Positions 11,729-19,492 of a DNA stretch of 64,000 nucleotides are shown piece after piece. Position 1 is the first letter of the stretch; each line of letters starts with the position of its first letter. The notes under the pieces were generated by a model. It worked only from the letters and a program-made list of their open reading frames with translations, was not told where the DNA came from and searched no databases. A program made the translations under genes and the position numbers. This stretch comes from Macrophomina tecta (lineage: Eukaryota; Ascomycota; Dothideomycetes; Botryosphaeriales; Botryosphaeriaceae): the NCBI GenBank assembly GCA_024180945.1, contig JAKSGN010000041.1, positions 3,224,001-3,288,000 of the forward strand, given 5' to 3'.

Positions 11729-13975
11729 TCAACTTCTTTCAATGATGCCTTCTGCGTTCCATGAGCGTAGTATCTGCCCAACTGCTATAGTATTGGCCTC
11801 CAGCCTATTGCGCAATGGCGTCACCATTTGTCCTGCCAAACTGAATATCCTCTCCACCCCTGCCGACATTGCCGGTATAGAAAAGAGGTCCAGAGCCATA
11901 CGTGATAGGCGGGGGTATTGCTGGCGGCGTAGTATCCAGTAATCAACTGGATTGGTGACTGCGTCATCTGTAGGAGAGGTATCGAGCTGCCAGTAGGTGT
12001 ACTCATCCTCGGTCAGATCTAGATGCTTGGTCCTCCTGGAGGCAGCAAGCCAGCTGTCAAATTCGCTGAGATGTTCGCGTTTACGCTTCTGCGGTAGCTG
12101 TGGGTCCTCAGCAATAGCAATTGACTGATACTCATCCTTCCAGAGCTTTAGAACAGCTGCCTTTGCCTTCTTGATCCAGCTCTTCTTGAATGCCCACTGA
12201 TCCTCAATCCACTCCCAGCGGTAGGCAGGGTGAAGGGCGCAAGCTGCGACGTAAGCTGGAGTATCATCAAGGAGCTGATAGTACTCATCTAGCTTAGCCC
12301 ACCCCAAATTGATGTTCACCTTGAAGTGAGAGTCAGGATACTGATCTGTGCGGATCTTGACCTCCTCCAGCTTGTTCAACAGGTACTCCATGCATGGAAG
12401 GACTTCCCATAAGCCGCCAAACCTACCACTAGTTGGGTTGGCTTGTAGCCTGATTGTGACTTCATGAAAAGGCTTCAAGATGGAGTGATATTCAGCAAGA
12501 GTTGCCCAATCATCTGAGGTTAGATAATCATCCACGATTGCCGGCTTGTTCTTTGTCTTAGCTGGCATTGGCTGAGTCCTACTAGCAGTGCGAGGCTTGA
12601 CGTATTTATCCCATTCTTGAACTTCGTGGAGGACGAGGGCGTCAATGACTGACTGTAGCTTGATTGCGCGCTCAATCATGGCGGAGGTAGAGTTCCATCG
12701 TGTCGCATTATCTTCTATAACCTCGTAGGTAGGGCCGTTTTCGCCAGTCAACGCTTGCTCGTTCCGCTGAAGTTGGTGCAGTCTCTGATAGACAAGGTTT
12801 GAGCGCTGAATCCAGTGGACGATATTGTGAAGCTTGCCGATAGGGCCCTTCTTGCGCCAGAGTAGGAGCTCAGCGAGTAGCTCCTTTGGCTGAGCGCAGT
12901 CGTTCTCGAACGCGTCAGCTTCCTTGCCAAAGAGGATCTGGCGGACTACCAGGTTTATGATATGGCCAATGCAGCGCAAGCGGCGGTGCTTGTGATTGAA
13001 GCCAAACTCTTCAGCTAGCGCGTCCATGCACGTGTCGTTGTTTGACGCGTTATCCGTGACAAAGTAGCCAAGTTGCCCTCCAATGCCCCATTCCATAATT
13101 ATCTGGGCTACCTCTTCCGCAAGGCTGTCACCAGTATGCCGTCCTTCGGCGTGTGGGAGGCCAATAAGGAACTTGCGAAGCGTGCCAGAGAACGTAAGGA
13201 AGAAGACGTTAATACCGAGTAGAGAGAGGTGATTACACGACGTCCAGCCGTCAAAGGCAAGGTGTATAAGGCCAGGTGAGCTCTGAAGAAGCTCAGCAAC
13301 GATCCCTTTATGGCGGTTGAATTCATCAAGTAGCCATTTACGAACAGTAGAGTGTGTTGGAAGGCTGCCAGTAGACGTTACTGCAGGATTCAAATAGCTA
13401 AGAACGCGCCTGAATCTCTCGCTTTCAAGCTTGCGGAAAGGAATGTTATCGGATGAGACCCAATCAGTGAGTAGTTGCTGGAAGTACGCCGGATTTAATG
13501 ATGTGACAAGGCGATTGACAATAGCCTGCTCTGAAGGCCTATTCGTATCCAGTCCAAGCCGCTGAGCAACTGAAATCTTGGCCCGTTTGACGTGACGCTT
13601 CCCTGTAGGATCCTCAACCTTGTGCTCAGTCACCAGGTGCCTTGCCTGATTATCAGTGCCAGCAGCAGCGAAGCTAGCTGGTTTGTGGGCTTTCTTGTGC
13701 ACGAAGTACATACAGACCCAGCGGGTACGCCCTTCTACGTCCTCAATGTCATATGCGTGCTCCCAAGTCCACCCGCTGCGCTGCTTTGACTCTGTGACAT
13801 GATATCCACGGAATTTCTGCCATGGGAAGTACTCCCACCCTTCGCGTACAGGTCCTCGGCCATCAACGGCAAGATTGGTGGGTTGCGCAGGATCTGAGTC
13901 CGGTTGAGAGGAAAAGAGGCTAGTGGGCGCGCTAGAGAGGCTTAAAACAGAGTGTTGATCGTTGCTAGAGTCCAT
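11729..13975 (-). CDS. hAT transposase
   Basis: A 748-aa uninterrupted transposase. A BED-like zinc-binding segment lies at about residues 45-120 (C88, H93, H113, H118). The RNase-H-like catalytic core shows FDGWTS with Asp242 and TDNASNN with Asp308. The hAT-specific CxxH follows (C335, H338, in RCIGHIIN). The C-terminal hAT dimerisation region contains SAGVERIFS with Glu708, the expected third acidic residue. Family members excise and reinsert their element by a cut-and-paste reaction that forms hairpins on donor DNA. No stop or frameshift is present, so the protein may be active. The start ATG at 13975 is the first in frame and lies about 375 bases inside the right end. Fungal relatives such as Restless share this layout. 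Confidence 0.95.
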   Translation of the reverse strand: MDSSNDQHSVLSLSSAPTSLFSSQPDSDPAQPTNLAVDGRGPVREGWEYFPWQKFRGYHVTESKQRSGWTWEHAYDIEDVEGRTRWVCMYFVHKKAHKPASFAAAGTDNQARHLVTEHKVEDPTGKRHVKRAKISVAQRLGLDTNRPSEQAIVNRLVTSLNPAYFQQLLTDWVSSDNIPFRKLESERFRRVLSYLNPAVTSTGSLPTHSTVRKWLLDEFNRHKGIVAELLQSSPGLIHLAFDGWTSCNHLSLLGINVFFLTFSGTLRKFLIGLPHAEGRHTGDSLAEEVAQIIMEWGIGGQLGYFVTDNASNNDTCMDALAEEFGFNHKHRRLRCIGHIINLVVRQILFGKEADAFENDCAQPKELLAELLLWRKKGPIGKLHNIVHWIQRSNLVYQRLHQLQRNEQALTGENGPTYEVIEDNATRWNSTSAMIERAIKLQSVIDALVLHEVQEWDKYVKPRTASRTQPMPAKTKNKPAIVDDYLTSDDWATLAEYHSILKPFHEVTIRLQANPTSGRFGGLWEVLPCMEYLLNKLEEVKIRTDQYPDSHFKVNINLGWAKLDEYYQLLDDTPAYVAACALHPAYRWEWIEDQWAFKKSWIKKAKAAVLKLWKDEYQSIAIAEDPQLPQKRKREHLSEFDSWLAASRRTKHLDLTEDEYTYWQLDTSPTDDAVTNPVDYWILRRQQYPRLSRMALDLFSIPAMSAGVERIFSLAGQMVTPLRNRLEANTIAVGQILRSWNAEGIIERS

Positions 13976-14330
13976 CTTGATAGTGGGAGAGTTGCTGCTG
14001 AGCTGCTGAGAAAATGTAGAACGGATCTGAAAGAGCAGATTCAGCTGTCCCTTCTAGCCATTCTGAGAGAGCGTTTATATACTAGCTGCCAAGAGAATGT
14101 GCCCGACACGTTGTGTGCCAAGAGTGTATCAGATAAAAGGCTAGCCTGACGTGGCTTGAGCGCCACAAGAGCGAGATGATCATCAAAGCTGCTTTCTATA
14201 CAAGGTAAGCCGTCAATCAATATCGTCAATCAACTGGCCCGGAGCAATTGATTGATTGACGAAAATGACAGACCTCAGTTGATTGATTGATTGCCAAGAC
14301 ATTGGTCAATATTGATTGACCGTCAATATT

Positions 14331-14351
14331 ATTGAATTGATTGCCACCCTG
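14331..14351 (-). repeat. hAT terminal inverted repeat, right
   Basis: A 21-bp perfect inverted copy of 11492-11512, ending at the boundary with the host gene. Confidence 0.95.
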
Positions 14352-14359
14352 GTGGGTGC
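14352..14359. repeat. Target-site duplication, right copy
   Basis: GTGGGTGC, identical to 11484-11491. In the host gene this octamer lies within exon 2. Confidence 0.95.
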
Positions 14360-14640
14360 CGGGTTGGAAGAGGACGGCGCGAGCGGGATCACGCCTGGAT
14401 AGTCGGCGTACCGGACTTTGCGGCGTTGGTGGCCCGGTAGGAAGGCGGGGCGCGTGGTCGTGAGGGACGCTTGCCAGGGTGCGGGGTTTGGGGTGCCGTA
14501 GATGACGCGGTAGAGGACTTTGGGGACCATGAGGGTCCCTGGAGTTGAGGATGGAAAGTGTTAGCTTGTACTGGTTTGGCTCGGGGTGGCATTGGGGAGC
14601 GGAAGCGGTCACCGTAGAAGAATGCGGTGTGGTCGCCCAT

Positions 14641-15093
14641 TCTGGCGGGGTCTTTGCGCGCGGAATCGAATGCGGTAGGTCTGTGGAGGACGTGGATTTG
14701 GAGGGTGTAGGTATGCGGCGTTCTCTTTACATAGAGCTTGGAAACGGAGAAACAAGAAATCAGAGAACTGATGGATGGGAGAGAGCTTGAAACACCTAAG
14801 GCACGGTCGACGATAAACGTTGGGAGGAACAATGACGATAGAGCTGGAGATAGGCGTGGAGATAAGGGGCTTGGCGAGGAAATAATCAGCCCTACCCGCT
14901 ACGGAGCGCGCTAGTGATCGCGCAAGGAACCGCGCGAGCCTTTCTTCTCCCTGGCGGCTGTCTCACTTCCTGCCACTTCACCTGTTGACACGAGACCCTT
15001 CTCAGCACGCGCCCGGGAGGACATGCGATAGCAGTGCCCAATTGCTCTGATTTCCGCATCTTTCTATCCTCCCATCCGAGCGCTGTCTCCTCC
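14641..15093. other. Divergent promoter region
   Basis: A 453-bp gap between the start codons of the disrupted AIG2-like gene (minus) and the PQ-loop gene (plus). It presumably holds both promoters. No specific site was recognised. Confidence 0.5.
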
Positions 15094-16032
15094 ATGCCCC
15101 TCGCCGACTACCTCCCCGAATCTTGGACCGCGGAATCCGGCATCATGGGCTTCTTCTCCGGGCTCGTCACGCATATTGCCCCAGCATTGTATGGCCAGCT
15201 CCTGCCGCGGTCCATCAGGAGAGAACGTTGATACCTTCATGCAGCATCATCACTTCTCCGATAACCTCCTATGCCGATCAAATCTACTCTATTCACCGGA
15301 CGCGCTCGTCCGCCGGTTTCTCGCTGGACATACCTCTGATCATGCTGGTGGCATCCATATTGAAGTAAGATTACTTCATGCACGAATCCGCTTATTCCGC
15401 AGGCGTCCGGGAACTGTTCCCGTTGACCGTTTACTCACCTGCCCCGTCTGCACAGGATATTCTTCTGGTTCGGCGACCACTTTGCGCTCTCTCTCCTCTT
15501 TCAAGCAATCCTCATGGTGTTCATGCAAGTTCTGCTCCTGCACGTCGCGCTGACGCACCGTCCGCCGCCTGCCGCGCAACATACGCCCTTCGCCGCGCAC
15601 CCCTCTCCCCGACCCTACAACTTCTGGCAGTGGCGCCCGCATCGCCCGTACTGGAACTTCCTGCTGTACTTCACAGGCGCGCTGGTCGTTTTCCACTTCT
15701 TGCTCCGGAACACCTCCCTCTTCACGAGCTACACCTCGGCGTTGGGCTTTGTCGGGTTGGCGATTGAGGCATGCTTGCCCTTGCCGCAAATCTTAGTCAA
15801 CCAGAAGGCGAAGAGCACGAAGGGGTTCAGGCCTAGCGTGCTGCTGAACTGGCTGATTGGTGACACTTTCAAGTTGACGTTTTTCTTCTTGAGCCCGGAG
15901 GGTGAGGTGCCGTGGGCGTTCAAGCTATGCGGTCTCTTCCAGGCGTGTTGTGACGCGTACCTAGGCGTGCAGTGGTGGATGTTTGGCAAAGGAGCAAAGG
16001 GGCACGAGAAGACTGAGGATATTCCTTTGTAG
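15094..16032 (+). CDS. PQ-loop membrane protein, SLC66A2/Any1-like
   Basis: Three exons, 15094-15188, 15245-15364 and 15456-16032, join in phase to a 263-aa polytopic membrane protein. The introns (56 and 91 nt) have GTATGG and GTAAGA donors. The first repeat reads SYADQIYSIHRTRSSAGFS, with DQ where many relatives have PQ. The second reads CLPLPQILVNQKAKST with the classic PQ. Several hydrophobic helices surround these (for instance FFWFGDHFALSLLFQ and LLYFTGALVVFHFLL). Relatives are human PQLC1/SLC66A2 and yeast Any1, endosomal/Golgi proteins that counteract phospholipid flippases; the same role here is inferred from similarity. The family is usually about 260-300 aa, so the gene is complete. 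Confidence 0.85.
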
Positions 16033-16351
16033 CCTGCGAGACGGCATGCTATGGGTGGGTAGCGGGAGTTTCTGATAGAAGGGCGGCAAGGACATGGGTA
16101 CAGGATAATCTTTGGCGGCAACACTGTAACATATCACGAGAATAGACACGTTTCTGAAAATATTCGACCGACAGTTATGAATCAACACGTCTTCCACTCC
16201 TGTCTTGCGGCAAAAACTGTATCAGAGCAGCCTTGAGGGTCAACAGAAAGCGCATCCTGAAGAGCCATTCAGCCTGTGTTGAATTTCCAAACGCCAATTC
16301 GCCTTTCTAAATGCTTCGACATTCTCTAAGGCACATTGTAATTTAGTTCCT
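16033..16351. other. Convergent intergenic stretch
   Basis: A 3'-to-3' gap between the PQ-loop gene and LCL2. Nothing further is recognised. Confidence 0.5.
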
Positions 16352-16823
16352 TCACAAAAGGCCCTTCCTGGCCAGTTCAACCTTGCGGATCGTCTCGCCC
16401 TCTTTGTATCCGCCCTTGCTTGCGCAAATCGCAATACCGTCACCTAGCTCGACCTTATCCTCAACGTTCGGGAACGCGCATGGGCAATGGTGCGGAAAGT
16501 GTACGCAGGAGAGCGTGCCGGGGCAGAGGTATTTGTCGCAGGTCGCTGGAAGCAAACGTAAGTATTAGCGCATCAAGAAGATGAGAGCTCAATGCTCAGT
16601 CTTGTTTCCAAGATAAGAAAACAGAGCGAGGACACTCCAGAATGGTGTACCTACCGCTGTCGTATTGCTGTTGGTACCAGCTGGAGTCGCTGGGCATGTT
16701 CTGCGGCTGTTGGTGATGGTGGCCGCCGCCGCCGCCGAACATGTGCTCGAAGAACTGGAACTGCGCGGAGACGCCAAGCGTCCAGATAAAGAGGAGGAAT
16801 ACGAGGCTGAGCGGGGAGCGCAT
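16352..16823 (-). CDS. LCL2: Long chronological lifespan protein 2
   Basis: Two exons, 16655-16823 and 16352-16545, with a 109-nt intron (GTAGGT donor, TTCCAG acceptor), encode 120 aa, the usual length of LCL2. It starts with a clear signal peptide ([20 protein letters not shown]). A Gly/His-rich linker ([10 protein letters not shown]) follows, then the conserved Cys region [19 protein letters not shown] and a C-terminal [21 protein letters not shown]2 proteins are secretory-pathway proteins, probably in the ER; deletion in yeast affects chronological lifespan and ER quality control, and the molecular function is not known. It is transcribed divergently from NOP10, with 431 bases between the start codons. 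Confidence 0.9.
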
Positions 16824-17254
16824 ATCGGACGAAGGCTGCGCGCACTGTGTCGGTTCTGTGGTGGTGTTTCCAGTCGCTGCTGAGTAGCTCTCCAGAGCTG
16901 TTCTGGCCTCTTCGGGGATGCGCGCCAGGGTCCCGTTTCCGCCGCCGTCATCGAGCGTGCCAAGGCTTCCGTTCGGTGATTGACTTTTTCCGCGCCCCGC
17001 CCTGCGCTCGCTCGCCCGGCCGCAAACTTTCTGCCGGCGGGCGTCGCGATTCTTTCTGGAGCTTCGACGAGCTTGCAAATACCACTCACGATCCAACCGC
17101 TCAGCACCCACCGCACCCAGCCCTTAATAAATCGGTGACCCAGCCTATCTTCAACACCGCAGCGTACGCTCCCCCTCTCCGCAACACGCGAATTGGTCCC
17201 TTCGCCAGAAGATCTTCGACTGACGACTTTTTTTTTTTTTTTTTGTCTTGCAGC
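16824..17254. other. Divergent LCL2/NOP10 promoter
   Basis: A GC-rich shared upstream region ending in a 17-base T tract (17228-17244) and CTTGCAG just before the NOP10 start. That pattern could be the end of a 5'-UTR intron. Confidence 0.45.
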
Positions 17255-17540
17255 ATGCATTTGATGTACCATCTCGACGCCGAGGGCAAGCGCGTCTACA
17301 CGCTCAAGAAGATCGTCGATGGCCAGGCCACCAAGTCCGCCCACCCTGCCCGCTTCTCGCCCGACGACAAGTACTCGCGCCAGCGCGTCACCCTCAAGAA
17401 GCGCTTCGGCCTCCTGCCCACCCAGCAACCCAGTCAGTTGATACCCCAATATCTTCCGCCGTCCTGTTTTCGTGCGGCCAGGGGCTAGATATTCTAACTG
17501 ATCTGTAGAGGATAAGCAGGCGGCTCTGAGCTCCTCCTAA
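17255..17540 (+). CDS. NOP10: H/ACA snoRNP subunit NOP10
   Basis: Two exons, 17255-17432 and 17509-17540, with a 76-nt intron (GTCAGT donor, TCTAACTG branch region, CTGTAG acceptor), encode 69 aa. The protein is a near-textbook Nop10: [19 protein letters not shown], then a [19 protein letters not shown] stretch and [12 protein letters not shown]. Exon 2 adds a short [10 protein letters not shown] tail. In the nucleolus Nop10 binds the pseudouridine synthase Cbf5/dyskerin in H/ACA particles that modify rRNA and snRNA. The convergent downstream neighbour is NOB1, another rRNA maturation factor. Confidence 0.93.
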
Positions 17541-18079
17541 GCGGCCTCGAGAAGCGGTCTGGCGATGAGAGGCTCTCGAGGTGACTGCTGCGGCTGGGGA
17601 GCTGACGGACGATGAGCTTATGGACGGCGTTTATGGAGTTTCGGACGGTATTGGTGACGGCGGCATCGACCAGGTTCTGGCGTTGGAGGAGGGCGAACCC
17701 GAGAGGAAGAGGAGGAAGGGCTAAGAGCGAGAACTGCCAGAGCAAGGACCGCAAGAGCAGCAAGATCCGGGATATGCGTGAGCTCAGTCTGCTCTCGTTG
17801 CATGCCCACATAAGAGTCTCGACAGACTTTCTTGGAGCCTATTAGTGCCTATTTTCCCTTCCAGCGAACCTGATGGCCCTTTCTCCTCTTCTTTTCCCCA
17901 CAATGGACTCATCTGCATATCAGCGGTCTCTAAATCTAGTTCATCAATCATGAGACATTCTACACGCTTCGTTCCATGTATACGCATCAATTCGTAAACT
18001 TTTGATATCTTCTAGAACCCATCACGATAAGCCGAAATACGCCATGACCATGCCCAGATCCACAACCCAATGCCGCCGT
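17541..18079. other. Convergent NOP10/NOB1 spacer with a short coding-like frame
   Basis: A plus-strand open frame at about 17569-17724 reads ELTDDELMDGVYGVSDG and ends EEGEPERKRRKG then stop. It looks protein-like but has no upstream ATG that would make a gene, only an internal one at the DELM position. It may be the last exon of an alternative NOP10 transcript, a gene remnant, or chance. Confidence 0.25.
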
Positions 18080-19492
18080 TTACTTCCTCTTCCTAGCATT
18101 GACGTTCCTGCCCGCTCCCACTTTCGGTCTGCCGCCCGTCCTGTGCCGCTCGCCCGTGAGAATCGAAGGCAGATAATCCTCATCCATCAGATCCCGCTGC
18201 TTCTGCCTCTTCTCGAGCGTCACGGCGCGCGTGTACTCCTTCTGGTCCTCAGCGAGGATGAGGTCGGCGCCCCAGCCGTCCTTGCCGCCGCCGGCGGTGA
18301 TGCGGCCGGATGCCGACTTGACCGCGGGCTTGGGCACGCTGTAGCGCTCGCCGCGGTTGTTCCACTGCATGTTCTTCTTGAGGTGCAGCTTGAACTCGCC
18401 GCTGGCCGTCGTCGTGCACGTCACGCGCGTCAGCGTCGGCTTGCCGCAGCGCGGGCAGAACTGCTTGCCCATCTCCTTGGTCGTCAGGAAGCAGGCGTGG
18501 CAGCGCAGCACGAACGTCTTGAGGTGCTTGACGCGCTGGAGGGTCGGCGAGACGAGGTTGAGGTTCATCTGCAGGATCACGTTCTGCATCGCGAAGTCGG
18601 TCGTCATGATGGCGGCTTGCATGGTCTTGGTGGCGTCGGTCGTCTCGGCGCTGGAGAGCAGGTCCTTGGCTTGCTTCTTCTTGATGTTGGACGGCGTGAT
18701 CCAGCCATCGTTGTCAGAGTCGGATTCTGTTGCGGACGCCGTTACGGAGGTCTCTTCCTCGCTGCGGGGCACGGCGTCCGCGGCGGCAGCGCTGGAGCCA
18801 TCCGGAGTAGGAGTAGCATTTTCAGGAGCAGGGGCCTGGGGAGATGTTTCGGTGAACGAAGGGATTTCTTCCGCGGTAGTTGCGACAGGAGGCTCCACGC
18901 CTGCAGATGCTGAAGTGTTCACGTCTGGTTTGGCTTCATCAGAGATCTGCGTCTCCGCCAGAGCGGAGGTGACTGCTTCCGTGAAGTCGCCCGATTCTTC
19001 TGAAGCAGTCGTGGTAGCCTGGGCTCTGGCATCATCACCTGCAGTTGCAGATGGAATGCCACCATTCTGCGGCGGCTGGTCCTCTGAGCTGGCGGGTTCT
19101 GGGACGGGTTTTGCTGGGGGAGGGCCGTTTGTCCGCTTTTGGCCGGGGGCGTTCCTCAGGCGCCAGTCACCGCCGTTACGCTCACACTCCAGGTCGCGGG
19201 CTAGGGCAATGAGCTGTATATCAGTCTTGCTGAGAACTGCAAGATCGCCGGTGCGGCGGGCGAAATCCTGGACTATCTTGACTGTGTCCGGATGAGGGTT
19301 TCTTTGGGTAAGGAATGGCAGCAAAGTGGTTTCAACCCTGGCTCTTGTGACTTCATCCCGGATTTCTGCTATGACGGCGGGGATTGTGAAGAGGGTTTCC
19401 GACTGCGCAATCAGAGTTGAGACTGGAGGCGAATTTTTAATAATCGGACCCGCGTCAATAACGAGGCTGTTGATAGGCTTCTCTGAAGCCAT
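18080..19492 (-). CDS. NOB1: 20S pre-rRNA D-site endonuclease NOB1
   Basis: A 470-aa intronless protein from the ATG at 19492 (an in-frame ATG ten codons upstream is less likely, since the family starts just before this motif). An N-terminal PIN nuclease domain begins at SLVIDAGPII (Asp13 catalytic), with EIRDEV and SKTDIQLIAL carrying further acidic residues. A long Ala/Ser/Glu-rich disordered insert (about 140-290) follows. Then comes a zinc ribbon with cysteines 331, 334, 346 and 349 (CHAC...CPRC), and a basic C-terminus ending RKRK. Nob1 travels with pre-40S subunits and cuts 20S pre-rRNA at site D in the cytoplasm to make the 18S 3' end. Confidence 0.93.
   Translation of the reverse strand: MASEKPINSLVIDAGPIIKNSPPVSTLIAQSETLFTIPAVIAEIRDEVTRARVETTLLPFLTQRNPHPDTVKIVQDFARRTGDLAVLSKTDIQLIALARDLECERNGGDWRLRNAPGQKRTNGPPPAKPVPEPASSEDQPPQNGGIPSATAGDDARAQATTTASEESGDFTEAVTSALAETQISDEAKPDVNTSASAGVEPPVATTAEEIPSFTETSPQAPAPENATPTPDGSSAAAADAVPRSEEETSVTASATESDSDNDGWITPSNIKKKQAKDLLSSAETTDATKTMQAAIMTTDFAMQNVILQMNLNLVSPTLQRVKHLKTFVLRCHACFLTTKEMGKQFCPRCGKPTLTRVTCTTTASGEFKLHLKKNMQWNNRGERYSVPKPAVKSASGRITAGGGKDGWGADLILAEDQKEYTRAVTLEKRQKQRDLMDEDYLPSILTGERHRTGGRPKVGAGRNVNARKRK

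Larger units (their letters stand above)
11492..14351 (-). mobile_element. Complete hAT-family DNA transposon (2860 bp)
   Basis: The element is bounded by 21-bp perfect terminal inverted repeats (CAGGGTGGCAATCAATTCAA plus T) and flanked by an identical 8-bp duplication. It carries one intact transposase on the minus strand. Both subterminal regions (about 11500-11615 and 14210-14345) are dense in TTGATTGA/TCAATCAA units, which in hAT elements are candidate transposase-binding sites. The structure is consistent with an autonomous and fairly recent insertion. It interrupts exon 2 of an AIG2-like gene that is on the same strand as the transposase. Confidence 0.95.
10866..14640 (-). pseudogene. 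AIG2/gamma-glutamylcyclotransferase-like gene split by a hAT transposon
   Basis: Exon 1 (14613-14640) encodes MGDHTAFFYG and an intron (14539-14612) follows. The join restores the family's YGTLM start motif. Exon 2 begins at 14538 and reads through VPKVLYRVIYG and a PGHQRRKVRYADYPG-like stretch until the transposon at 14351. It resumes at 11491 with RGTLVTGLTDGD, then LDLFEGSEYERR with the conserved glutamate region of the AIG2/GGCT fold, to a donor at about 11178. A final exon ends at 10866 (acceptor uncertain, near 11050). Such proteins are small cyclotransferases or amine-cyclising enzymes. The 2.86-kb insertion lies in the coding sequence, so this copy should be inactive unless the element excises. 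Both halves otherwise look undamaged, which suggests a recent event. Confidence 0.85.
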
